A stretch of DNA of 64,000 nucleotides from Amaranthus tricolor. Its lineage: Eukaryota > Streptophyta > Magnoliopsida > Caryophyllales > Amaranthaceae. Below the pieces are notes generated by a model. It did no database searches. It saw nothing but the letters and a program-made list of their open reading frames with translations, and was not told the origin of the DNA. Both the position numbers and the translations under genes were made by a program. This document shows positions 22,451-43,118 of the stretch, one piece after another (within the stretch, counting starts at the first letter, position 1; each line of letters starts with the position of its first letter). Location: positions 470,501 through 534,500 of the forward strand of contig NC_080062.1 of the NCBI RefSeq assembly GCF_026212465.1, written 5' to 3'.

Positions 22451-24906
22451 TCAAGGGTTTAGTTTCTTACCCTTAGGAGGAATTCCAGGGATAAGTGGAA
22501 CAGGTGGTAATGGAACGATAGGAGGCAAAAAAGATGCTGGTGGCGGCGTTGACGGCGTGGGGATCAACCCGGGCACAATAGGCACACTAGGCAGTGGTGG
22601 CAGCGGCGGCAGTGGCGGAAACATACTAGCTGGTGGAGACGGGGGCTGAAATGGGTTCGGAATGAGTGGTGGCGCGGGTGGCTGCAACGGGTTGGGTAGC
22701 AAAGGTGCGGGCTGAAATGGGTTTGGAACTGTTGGTAAAGGGCCCTGTGGTGCAGGAAGTACTGGTGGAAGAATTGGTGGGAAAATCTGTTGTGGGTGCA
22801 AAATATTTTTTTGGGTTATTGGTTGGTTACATAAATTAGGTTGTTTTAAAGGCTTAAAGGTGAAAAAACCAGCAGAAAATATGTGTTTTCCTCCTTTTTT
22901 TTGTTCAAGATGGATTAAGGAAGAAGTAGAGGTAGAAGCTATAGAACAATAAGGTTCACTGCTTTTTACAAGTTTTACATTACATCCTTGTAGTTTTTTG
23001 ACATGTTTGGTGATTGAGAATGGTAATTCTACTTTGAATTTGCCTTCTTTGTCTGTTTTTACTTCTTGATAGAATGATTTTCTTGTGGGTTCTTCTGCAC
23101 ATTGTACTGCCACAGTTGCACCTGAAAAAAAAAAAAAAAACCTTTTAAAAATTTATGTTTAATTTTTTGTATTGTTCTACACTATTTTATAACCTTAGTG
23201 CACTTACCACCTGTTTGGTTAACGATACTAATTGGTGGTAATGAGAATGGAAAGTTAATGTAATTCTGGTAGAAAATTTTCTTATTACATTTACACAATT
23301 CATTCCAATACATTACCATTAAATATGTAGTATTATGGTAATGGAAAATTGTGAAAAAAAAGTTTTTTATCATTAAATTACTATGGAAATGACATGCTAT
23401 ATTTGATAAAAATTTACACTACAGGCATGATTGGATTGGATGATGTAAATATTTAAGGGGAAATAATGTCAAACTAATGAAATGAAAGCAAATAGAGATG
23501 TATTTGAAGTAGTTGAGATCGTTGTGAAGAAGGTAAAATGAGCATGAAATAAAAATAATAATGTAAAAAAAATGATTTCCCCTATTATGGAGGTAATACA
23601 TTCCCCCACCCTCCCCTAGGGTAAATATTTATTTCACAAAATTGAGAGCTCCATTTATTTTTCATTACTTTGCAACAATTCTCCAAATTCTACAATAATC
23701 AAATTTCACTAATTTCTCATTTAACAACTTTATTTTCTTACTTTGACTTTTTTTATCCCTTAAATATTTACATCCAATTCAAGCATACCCTAAAAGTTAT
23801 TTTTATTACCACCTTTAAATACAAACAACCAAATATATTGTTAATAACGCCAAGTGGCTTTACCCTAAAATGAGGTTTAGAGATTGATTTTTTTCAATCA
23901 ATGAATGCAAAAAAAAACAAATTGTAGTAAGAGACATATATTGAAAAAGATTAGAGATCATGAATGCAGACAATTTGATATGAGTCATAAGATGCCTACC
24001 TTTTTACTTAATAATGCATCGATCTTGTCTATAATATAGTCTACACTTATTACTTCAATAGTTCAGAGTATAATATAATTTATAAACTAGTTTTGTTTTC
24101 TAAATTTGCGACTTATTTAAAATAATACGATTAAAAGCAAAAGAAAAAAGATAAAAATAAATAAGGTTCACCTATAAACCTAAAACATAAGTCCAAACAC
24201 TTAAAAGCTAAGTGCCCATATACAATTATCAAAAATCCAATATGGGTATATAGTATGAACACAAAACACGTAACCCTTCATTTATTCATTTTGGACTATA
24301 AGTTTAAAACTTGTGAAGAGCAACAATTGAACATATACTCATATGTAACACAAGTATATAAGTTGTGAGTAACATAATATAAACAATTAATGAGGTATGG
24401 TATAATTATAACTACTCGTTCGATTGCAGTCAAAATATTAATTAATGATGGAAATGATAATGTAAAATATATTTACGTGTATCAAATATCTAACTTTTTA
24501 TCACATACTTCCTTCTCATTTATTACCACTTAGAAGTGTGATATCAGATGGTAACGGAAAACAGTTAAGAAAAATCATATTTGAGCATGAGACCTTCATT
24601 ACCATAGAAATGACACAACACATTACACATGTGATCAAAATTAAGTTAAGAATCATTTCTGCTACCACCATTTAATACTGTTAACCAAAAACCAAATAGG
24701 AGGCGTAAAGGGAATGAAAATGAACCTGAGATGTAGTGGGTGGCCTTAGACAAGTCATTTTGGAAGCAGGTATCACAAAAAACAGCACCAACAACAACAG
24801 CAGAAGGATGCTTAGAATGATGCCTTGCTTCTGAACAAAAGCAAGAAACATAGAGAAATAGTAAAGCCATACATAAGGGCCACAAATTTGTAAACTTTTC
24901 CATCAT
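22451..24906 (-). CDS. Secreted Ole e 1-domain / extensin-like proline-rich protein
   Basis: Probable cell-wall protein of the pollen Ole e 1/extensin family. Two exons, minus strand: 24726-24906 and 22451-23121; 852 nt, 283 residues. A signal peptide (residues ~1-27, hydrophobic LCMALLFLYVSCF) precedes the Ole e 1 domain. Domain cysteines are at 44, 47, 68, 107 and 119, with VVGAVFCDTC at the start and GKFKVELP in the middle. From ~160 on the protein is proline-rich, with repeats of the type NPFQP and PPLPPLP, ending in a basic GKKLNP. A second Met at position 2 could also serve as start. The 1.6-kb intron is almost wholly made of MITEs. Exact orthology unknown. Confidence 0.88.
23205..23405. 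mobile_element. MITE family D, copy 1 (intron)
   Basis: It contains CTGTTTGGTTAACGATACTA and GGTGGTAATGAGAATGG, then TTCATTCCAATACATTACCA. Related sequences lie at 24425-24700, 38610-38880 and 55855-56060. Non-coding. Confidence 0.6.
23415..23800. mobile_element. Foldback MITE in the Ole e 1-like intron
   Basis: GGATGATGTAAATATTTAAG (about 23440) is mirrored by CTTAAATATTTACATCC (about 23760), and the match extends outward (CAGGCATGATTGGATT against AATTCAAGCATACCCT). Long arms of roughly 70 bp enclose an AT-rich core. Confidence 0.65.
24425..24700. mobile_element. MITE family D, copy 2 (intron)
   Basis: The right end ACTGTTAACCAAAAACCAAA is the inverted form of the left end of copy 1. The interior keeps ACCATAGAAATGACA and related phrases. 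Confidence 0.55.
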
Positions 24907-24998
24907 TCAAGTAATTATTTAGTGTTAAGAAGTAATATTCTCTGTGTTTGGCTTTTATTATGTTATTGTAGCTTATGTTATGAGAAGGTCAGTGAACT

Positions 24999-25012
24999 TA
25001 TATTTATATATA
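24999..25012 (-). promoter_or_regulatory. TATA box of the Ole e 1-like gene
   Basis: The minus strand reads CTATATATAAATA about 100 bases upstream of the ATG at 24906, a well-placed TATA box giving a short 5' UTR of roughly 65 bases. Confidence 0.55.
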
Positions 25013-26190
25013 GAATGAGCCCCCTTTCGCCTTGGTATCTATTTATGTCATTCATGCGTAGGCCAGTCAACTGCAAACTAAAAACTATTTATTCTATTGT
25101 AAAATATTATCCTTTGGTTTTTAATGTCTTTAGTAAAAATTATTGTGAAAATTTTTCACTTATTGACTATTTGCTATAAATAGTGATCTATATTATTAAT
25201 TATTTCTAAATAATTTAATATTTGTATATTTTTCGTTGATAGCATTTCGTACCAAATTTTAACCGATTACTGTAAGTACCTATTAGTTGTTACTCTCACT
25301 TCTTCTTCCACCTTTGGTGGTAGTTACCTACGTTAGCTAGTTAAATTGTGGTAAAGTGTTATCAGCAAAAAATATACAAAGGTTGAATTATTTAGAAATA
25401 ATCAATAGTAGAAATTATTCACAATAAATGGTCAATAAATGAGATTATTCTGGATGATTTTTCATTCTTTATATTGATACTTTAGGTTGCACCATGATAT
25501 AAAAACAGTAAAAACAGAGATAAAAATAGTGATTTGAAGAATCGTCGTAGAGGAATTTAATGAGAAAACGCGGTAACTGTAGCGATCTGATAGAGTATAT
25601 ATAATATGTATCGTGGTGTTTAGACCATCATCAAATTTTTAATTGAAATCTCAAAATATGTTATATACTTTATCACAATGTGATTTCGGACACGTTAATG
25701 GGTTGCAAATTTTAATATATATCGTGGTGTTTAGACCATCATCAATTTTGATCATAATTATGGTAACAAATCAATAGTAATTTTTACGGTGAATCAGATG
25801 ATTTCGATCTAACAAATGAATTAACCTTGATGGGTAGTTGTTCCTCAAACAATTCTTTTGGGTATTTTTTCTTATGTTGATAAATTCACTTAAAAGTTAG
25901 TTTGTTTATTGGTGGTGTATATTGAGATAGGTTAAAATCCCAGTTGGCTCACGAGATAAGTATAGCAGCCACAAATTTCATGAACTTTGAGTGTCTTTGA
26001 CTTGTTAAACAATAGTAAAATTAATTATGAGTAATTAATGTAATTTGTTCTAACACAAATTTCCAAATAAGACGGTCTAACGGTGAGGTTATTTCTATTG
26101 GTCTGGTTCAATAATATACACTTTCAGTCTTAAATTGATTACTTATAATCTTAATGTCGTTAATGGTGACTCAAACTAGCAAGCACCATT
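25013..26190. other. Intergenic DNA with a small direct repeat
   Basis: No gene seen. A segment with ATCGTGGTGTTTAGACCATC occurs twice (about 25609 and 25721). Confidence 0.5.
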
Positions 26191-26645
26191 AAAGAAGATG
26201 AATATGGGTCAAAAAGGTAGTCCGCGGGGCGCGGAGTGCGTTCTGTCTTCATTTTGCGGCTCGCGTAGTTGTACCCGGCTCGCGAAATGGCGGTTTCTTT
26301 TCACGGGAGGTGTTTTTTGGGACGGTTACTTTGTGTTTATTATGTAATAACTTCCTTTTATTGGGCATTAGTATATAAACTCCCATTTTAAGGTTAATAC
26401 ATGATGATTCACAAATTGAGAGAGATCACAAGAGAGCCATTATAATTTGTGAGTGTGATTGGAATTCATCTTGTAAATTCATTGCGATCATAGTGAAATT
26501 ATTTGATCTCGGTGCCGGTGGACGTAGCTATCACATCGATAGTGAACCACGTTAAATTTCTTGTGTCATTTTCTTATTGTTTGCATTGAATTTCTTATTG
26601 TTTTATTATTGTTCATCGACTTTGCTTCCGCTGTCGCACTACACT
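26190..26645 (+). mobile_element. Diverged relative of the 21.6-kb solo LTR
   Basis: It shares, in order, GGGGCGCGGAGT, a TATATAAACTCC box, AGAGAGCCATT, CTCGGTGCCGGTGGA, GTAGCTATCAC, ATAGTGAACCACGTTAA and TTCCGCTGTCGC with the solo LTR at 21582-22211. The 5' ~80 bases equivalent to TGTTGGG are not recognisable, and target-site duplications cannot be assigned. Confidence 0.75.
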
Positions 26646-27915
26646 TAAAGTGATGACTTATAATCTTAAAGTGACTAATTATAACCTTTAATCGATCCAT
26701 GTTTATAGTCTTAAAGTGATAATTAGAGAAATAAACTGATTAATATATGAGCTCGTCTCGTAATGAGATGATTTGATATAAGACGAGTTGTTGTTTTAAA
26801 CCTTGCACATAAAAACCCCATATCACACTTGCATAAGCAAATCAAATTGTATATTATTATTATCTTTTATATATATAGAATAATCATTTAGAGTGATAAA
26901 AAGGATAAAATAAAAGAAAAAAAAATTGAGACAAAAGGTGGATAGGATTTGATTTATAGATGTATGAAAGTTATTTTCCATCAGAAATTACAGATTATAT
27001 TCTTATCTTCTAAAGTATAGAAAAAGATCATTTGTAAATTGTAAGGTAGAAATAAGATACACCTCTTTCATTATTTATATTTGGTACATAGTATTGGGAA
27101 ACAACAAAAATTCTTAAATATTTTATGGCATTTTCTTATAATAGAATATTATATTTACTGTTACATTTGTGTGATTCATAGTGTGCTTATCTCAAGCACC
27201 ACCACTTTCATATTCGTAAAATATATATTGTGCAACACATATTTATCAACTATGCACCGCTTGTTTTATGTACAAAATTATATGTAGAAAGTACAAGTGT
27301 ACAACCGTGTAGCTGTGAATCCAGGATACTAATATAAATTATAGAGTAAATTAGAGGTGTTTAAAACAGATCTGATAATTTTAAATTTATCCGATCTTAT
27401 ACTCAAATCTGATTTGACGATATTATGTAAAAACTAACATGAACACAAAACTCGATTTTAAAAAACACCTATTCCGAAATCAACCTGATGACCCGAATGA
27501 ACACCTCTAGAGTAAATTGTATTAAGTTGAGTAAGACTTATTGTCAATATTAGTAAATAATCTAAAAATATAAAATGCACACATTTCATAAGCAAAAGAG
27601 ATATTTTATTAAATTTGTCCAAATGAATATAATTTTAATATATATTTTTTATAACGTACTGTATGAAGTTATATATATTATTGATCAGTAAACAAATAAT
27701 GAAATAATGTGGCATTATCTTCCCAAGAAAATAATACACAAGAGTGTTGCTCAAAAATAAATAAAATTGTGTATGGATTTTATTATTCTTAATTTAGTAA
27801 TTACTCTAGTGGTTAATTGTTTATTTAGATGGATCAATAATAAGGTGGTATTAGTTCCACTTTGCGCTGGGCGATTGTTAGGTGAATTATTGGCGAATTT
27901 TGATTTATTTATTAA

Positions 27916-27975
<60 letters not shown>

Positions 27976-30550
27976 GTTGATTCACATTTGATAAGTTTTT
28001 TTTGCTCATTTTAGGTACTATATAATTTTAGGATGATCACACATCACAAAATCAAGTAATATTTGGTGCTCAAAATAATACAAATGAAGTTATAGCTTTA
28101 TATTTAAATCTTTATAAAAACTATAAATTTAATAACATGTTATAATGCAATAGACTTTTTCCAATTACAAATATAAAATTTTCACTTGCTCTTAATAATT
28201 ACTTTGCAAGTATGTTAGATTTCGCTTATATACTGTTTTACGTTACATTGTAAGATAAAGGGAAATAAAGAGACCAGCTAAAATCGAACACAAGTTCCTT
28301 CTAGAAAAAGGAAACTATGTTTTAAACAAAATTTGATTCTTCATTGAATGTGATTAAGGAAAAGGAAATATTTATGACTTAAACCACCATGTAAATCATG
28401 AATGATGATAAAGAATAATAGATGAATATGATCTCAGATCGAAGAATTAAAAATAATGTATATATTTTATAAGTTATTACAGCTTCTTCTCCCATTACTA
28501 TATGGTTTTGCCGTTTTGAAATGATATCTCCTTGACTTATAAATTTACACATTATCTTTAATTTATCGATTTGAGATAAATCATCTCAACAAATAATTTA
28601 ATAAGAGCATTTTTAATAATTTATAAATATACATATTATCTTTAATTTATCAATGTATAATATATAATATATCATACTGAGAGGCAGGTAATTTGATATG
28701 AGCATTTCCAAAGTTAGAATTTGATGTTCACGGGTTGTGCCAAAAAAAAAAGGTACCTCTATCTTATCTTACAAACTCACGGGTTTAAACTTAGATTTTG
28801 CTACCACTTCAAGACACTTATTATATTTATTTTTATTTATTTCTGCTCATTAAAATGACGCTTATTCTTCTTTTGCTTCATGAACATTCCTTTTATTAAC
28901 TTTAATTTAATTTAATTTGGCCTTCAAAAAAATAAAATTAAATACCGACATCCAAAAATTTGATGGCATACAAAATTTAGAAACACGTCAAACTTATCAA
29001 AATCAAACTATGTTATGACGTGTTGCTTTATGATTGAATAAAACAATAATGATCTAAATATATTGATTTATGTGGTCTAGTGATGTTTTTGTCTTTTTAA
29101 ATCTCTAAATAAAATAGCAGATAAAAAACTCTAATATATCGAGAATTAATTTTTTAAATAAGACTTTTTGCCAAGAAAGAACATTTTTCCCTATTTAAGC
29201 TCATTTTCACTATGATTTTTATCTATATTGTTCTTCGAAGTTGTTCTTATTACCTTCTACACACCGCCATTAATAATTTTGCATCTCATTTGTAATGTTT
29301 TTCAGTTATTAGTGGCATCATTTTTTTTTCTAGATTCACCCTAATATCAAGCTTATTAAAACTGTACTATGTTCATTGCCGTTATGGTCTCAAACGTTTA
29401 TGTGTGAGAAAACATCATTAATTTAAGTTTTTGGTTGAATTTACCATTTGATGGATATAACTTCAAGTAAAAGATATAATAATTAAATGTATAAATTAAT
29501 CATAAATTATTGTCTTATTGAATATTTCGTCATGGATAAAGATGTGTACTCTTTCTAATCCTCACTAGTCACTAACTCACTATATTAGCAAAATCGTTTT
29601 TTCTGTCGCAAAATATGTAGAAATGGAATAAAATTATAATTACAAAAATGATATATGACGCTGAAAGCTTATGAAAACTGATATTTGTAATATTATATGA
29701 TAGCTACATTTAATATATAGAAAATAATATGTCTATATGTGAACAATAATAATTCATTTATTTATTTGCTGGACACAAAATATAATTAGGATATTTGGCA
29801 AAATAGCTTGTTAAAACATTTTAAATTACAATTTAATATTAGTGTTTGGTAAATAAACTAGTTGAAATGTTCCTATCAGCATGTTCAAATTCGACTGATC
29901 AAATAAGTTGATATAATCAACTAGTTCGAATTAAATACTCCTATTAAATATCAATTGTTTGCCAAGCACCCTATAATATGTTCAACGATGGATCATATTA
30001 GTTTATTTTAGGTAATGTACTTAAACCTATATATCGTTGAATTAAGATTTTAATATTTGTCGTAGTCTTAGGATGGGAATTGGTAAGGCTAAAATCCGAT
30101 AACATGTCAACAACAAATGATAGGAATATCATGTACTGAAGAGCAATGTTGGGCTGTATAATAGCCAATTGTATGACTTGAATCAAGAACAATTAATTGC
30201 AACAAGAATAACTTAAGGTTACATCAAAGTTCAGATAATTTCCAACCAGTATGGCACCAAATATAGTATGTTTGATTCAAATTTAGCCAACTGCAAAACC
30301 CTAATGCAAAACTCCAAATGAAGGAGCCATGTGCCGCAGTTTGAGCTTATGAACTCAACATAACGGCAGCCCCATGAGCAAGACAACACTTATGTGGCCA
30401 CCTTCTTTTAAATGCTCAATTCATTGATAAAAGAGTCATATGACATCTACGTCAGAACTAACAAACAAATACATAACAATTGAAATCAAATAAAACGATT
30501 GATTTAGATGATCTATAACACTTTTGTATAATGTATACTATCTTCCACAT
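26646..30550. other. Gene-poor AT-rich stretch
   Basis: About 3.9 kb without a supported gene. It contains an (AAT)n microsatellite at 27921-27975 and scattered A/T runs. Short ORFs here are unsupported. The last few hundred bases may include 3' flanking sequence of AUG5. Confidence 0.55.
27921..27975. repeat. (AAT)n microsatellite
   Basis: About 18 perfect trinucleotide units. Confidence 0.95.
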
Positions 30551-31249
30551 CGCCTGATACAACTTTTACGCGCGGTCTTTTGGGAGGGAGGGGCTCAATT
30601 CAAGTTAAGAGAACTCTTTGCACAGTAAATGTCACCGGAGATAGCATTGTGAGAATGGACCCGCTTTATATCGAGAACATACAAAAGGATTCGAATCTTA
30701 CAAATAAGATAGCAGTTGTACATAAGTACAAATAATCCATAGTAATTGCAAACCTGCGAGTTTCTCTCAAGGATATACAAAAGGCATTGTTACTTCTGTA
30801 AATTAGGAGTACAAAAAGAATTGGCATTTGATTAACAATAGGAGAAATGAAGCCTACAAGAAATTTTTACATAACAAATCATGCTCGCAGCACTGCACCG
30901 CACTCCTAATCTCAGAGAAATATGGTTGGAGGAATCATTGCCTTTTCTAATGGCATGGAAACCCTGGATAATTGTATCAATACAAAGCTTATACAAGGAC
31001 ACGCTGTACAAAAACATGGGTGGGGGAGAAAGGAGAAGGAAGCGTAAAGGGGGAGAAACATATGGTAACTCTAATTTGGAATCAGGTATCTCCCGCTGTT
31101 TCCATGGACCCAAAAACTGGTATAATTGCTCTATACCTTTCGGTTTGAACGTTGAGCCATCTCTAGGTGAAAACTCGAGTTGCGATTTTGCAAGCGGTCG
31201 ATGTTGTAGATATTGTGATGATGTTAGTCCATTGAGAATGCTCACTTAC

Positions 31250-39471
<8,222 letters not shown>

Positions 39472-40923
39472 TTCGCTGTATTGTTCCCCCAAATCAAACG
39501 CTTAATTAAAAAACCCTAAATCATAACGGATTTGTTTAAGATCCTACAAAATTGTGCTTCAAATTCGAAAATAAAATCCTGGAATTCTGCAATGGATCTG
39601 AAGAAAGGAAATGATGAATTAATCGGTTGAAATTGTTAGGGGAAATTTGGAAACATGTAGGAACTACTTTGAGGTGGGTTTGAATGAAAGTATGTGAGTA
39701 TGAGAGGAGAGAGGAAGGAGTGAGAGAGTGGATATTAAAGAAATTGAACTAAAAATGGAGTGGGAAAAAAGTAGAGAAAATATTTTTGAAACGATAATGG
39801 GATTTTGTTTAAAAGTCGATAATTTGTTATTCTTAAGAATTTTAAAGTACATGGGTGTCTAACATTAGGGAATCAGGAAGGGAATATGACTTTGTTTTAA
39901 ATTTATGTTTAAGTCTTAAGGAAATAAAAATAGAGAATGAGATTAAAATGGAAGAAATTTTTAAGGAAAATGTCTTGGAAAAGATAGACATTTGAGTTGA
40001 GACTTTCATTTATTTTTATCTCTTACTTTCTAAGGAAATAAAAACAAAGGATGAGATTTTTTTTATCTTCAAAATCTTAATTTTAAAAGTCTTATCTTAA
40101 AGTCTCACAAGTCATTCCTTTGTGCCAAACACCCCCTTCATTCTTTTAACAAAAAATTTACTTCACAAACTTGACTTTTTGTCTCGGCTAGAGGGTAAAT
40201 ACCACTTTTATACTTTATATTTTGTCTCGGCTAAAGTGTAAGTACTACTTTTAAATGATACAATATATTCATGTGAGATATTAAAAATTAAAATTTGCTA
40301 AAAATACATGCAAAAAGTAAAGTGGATAAATAAAAAGAAATGGAGAAAATATTAGATTTAATTCTTAGCTAGTTATTTTCCTTTCTTACTCTACACTACA
40401 AACAAAAAAAATCAATTTAGATTTTAAAGGTAATTATGTGCTCCAGCCATTCTGTATCATTTTAAAAAAAACTCTCACATTATCACGATGGAAAATGAGA
40501 GGGGATAAGAGAGTAGTGTTGTGATAAAGATTTTGTGTTTTTGGTGATTATATTTTTTTTGTTCATTGATTGATTCATCTAATAAATTAGCTCTTCCCAA
40601 ATAAACAACAACAAACCACCAATTATTCACCAACAAAGAGACGAAGATAACATGCAACAAAATGTTAATATCATACAATGATTACAATGTAAAAAAGTTA
40701 AAAGTATTCCCAATAACCCATCCCAAATAGAAATGTTAAAGCCTTAATCCAAAAAATATGAGATCAGTTAATAACGATACCCGACTTTAACAACATACTT
40801 ATTTATATATTAGAGGTTGATAATATACCCGACGGGTATACCTAGCCATCCTCATTGCCAATCTATCATACACACATCTATATGAGAAACTATATACGAG
40901 CGTATGAGAAGACCACAAAGGAG
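39472..40923. other. AUG5 upstream region and 3' flank of the oxidoreductase gene
   Basis: It holds the AUG5 leader with telo-box AAACCCTAAA at 39511-39520, then AT-rich DNA without a gene. Phrases such as TTGTCTCGGCTA..GTAAGTACTACTTTTA occur twice (40180 and 40227). The sequence at 40735 (GTTAAAGCCTTAATCC) resembles one at 41820 and is probably a dispersed repeat end. Confidence 0.5.
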
Positions 40924-43027
40924 TTAGTTTGCCGCGAGTTTGAAAGCTTTCGTGAAAACCTCAGGCGGCTGTCCACCGTTCAGTTTATACTGGCCATTGA
41001 TCTGTCAAGAGGAATCAAATGCTTGTCAACGATAGTAAGGGGGGATTCAAGCTCGAAGAAGACGGGGTTTGTTAGGCATTTAGTACTCACCACAAAGTAT
41101 GGGACACCACTAATATTCGATGAGTGTTTCTCGAGCTCTTCCATCACCTTGTCGATGAAAAGAATAAAAACTCGGTTAATTTGCTTGAATTGTACTCCTC
41201 TGTCCCTTGAGTGTGTGGAGTGTATTCAAAAGGACGGAGAAAGTATACATTTATAAGTAATGATGAATCCGTAAAGTTTGAACTAGCCTATTTCGAACTT
41301 TCGACTTTTAAACAACAATATGTATATTTCAACGAGCTATCAGCTAGTTCTTGGGAGACCAACACAAGGAGATGAAGAAAAAGATGATGAAATAAACAGT
41401 TAGAAGATACCTCCTTAAGACCATTATTTGGATCCTCTAGAAACTCAGCAGCTCCTTCAATTCCAACCTTTTTAGCAGATTCCACAAGGAACTCCCTGCA
41501 AGATGAATGTCTCATTATTTCTCATAGAGTGAGAAAAAGAAAAAGACAAGAAAACCCCTAATTAATTCCGCACAAGAGTCTTCTACGATGGTGGATCCAA
41601 GAAAAAAAAGCATCTAATCGGCTTTGATCAGTGGTCACAAATGTGGAAGACAATACTTTAATCAAGTCATCTAAGGTATATTTACATGTAATATTTGATT
41701 TTATATTGGATTTAAGGGATGTCAACTACCTCAATGGCATCACATTAGATCCGCCATTGGTCTTCTAAATTAGGGTCTAACTTGTCTCTTGAGTTGTGTG
41801 TAAATCAATTTAAGCAACAATGTCAAAGCCTTAATCCTAAAAGATTAGGGTTGGCTTCATGAAGCAATAGATCAATTCCAGTGGTTGGCTCATGAACACC
41901 CCACGAAAATTGATTTTTGGTTTACGATCATGAGGCTGTAACTAGGTTTTACTGAGCCGGTTGACCTACCACTCATTCAGGCTTGGGAACGGGAATGAGC
42001 AACTACCACTCACAAGCGGAGTTTGTGCATAAATCAATATCCCACTCAATAATTGGGGAATTAAAAACTCAACTAACTCATGAAGATCAATACTCCATGC
42101 ATTTACACTTGACTATGAATTTCTTTAAAACGTTCACAATTGAAAAATCAGAAATTTCTTTCAAGAAAGACATACCGATCTCCTATGTACTTTGCCTCCG
42201 TGAAGTAGCCCAAAAACAGCTCTTCAACAAGTTCATGTTGCTTATCAAGCCCTTGTTGGCCCGCATAGTATATAAGCCTGTGGCTATCCAAAGTGCTTCC
42301 CCTAAAATAAAATTTCGGAAACGTATGATAACGTACGAAAACTACTAATACAACAGTCCATAGCTAACAAATAAAGAAATCACGAATTTTCTGCTTACGT
42401 AAGTCCGTCTATGTTATATTCCAGTCCAAGCCCCCTGTACACCTGTGGAAGCCAAACAAATCAGCATGGGAGTTTATGACATACCATCTATAAGGAATAA
42501 GAAGACTTCTGAGTTATGACCAAGGTTGTTAGAATTGGAATTCTACCGAGGATCGTAAAATCGTGTTATGATCCAACCACTTAAATTCTTGATCTAAATA
42601 GGATCGCACGATTCCAACATTAAGATCCTACCTACGATCTATATCAGTCACCTATTTTTAGATCATAGAATCGTGGAATCGTAGATTAGGATCAGGATTT
42701 TAATAATCATGCTTATAACGTCGTTCATCTCAAATTAGTTATCATGCAATTACGAATATGAGATGATTTTCAAAAGGAAAATGAAAGTAATGCATTTTTT
42801 TCCTATTTTGATCAATTTTTGTTCTTGTAACATGGAAATTTAATCATGAACAAATATTAATGAAACGCGATAATGTTTTCCAAACATCCTAGAACAATGA
42901 AGGTGACTAAAAAACAGTATGGTGGCTTATACAATTGGCTTAACAACTAACGCAAAAACCAATGCTACGAGCACATCAAACATGGAAATTGAACTAACCA
43001 AAAACCAATTGACGGATACGTATCTAT

Positions 43028-43118
<91 letters not shown>

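Noticed and set aside
40855..41256. 133-codon plus ORF opposite the oxidoreductase 3' exons
   Set aside because: Shadow of exons 7 and 8 on the opposite strand.
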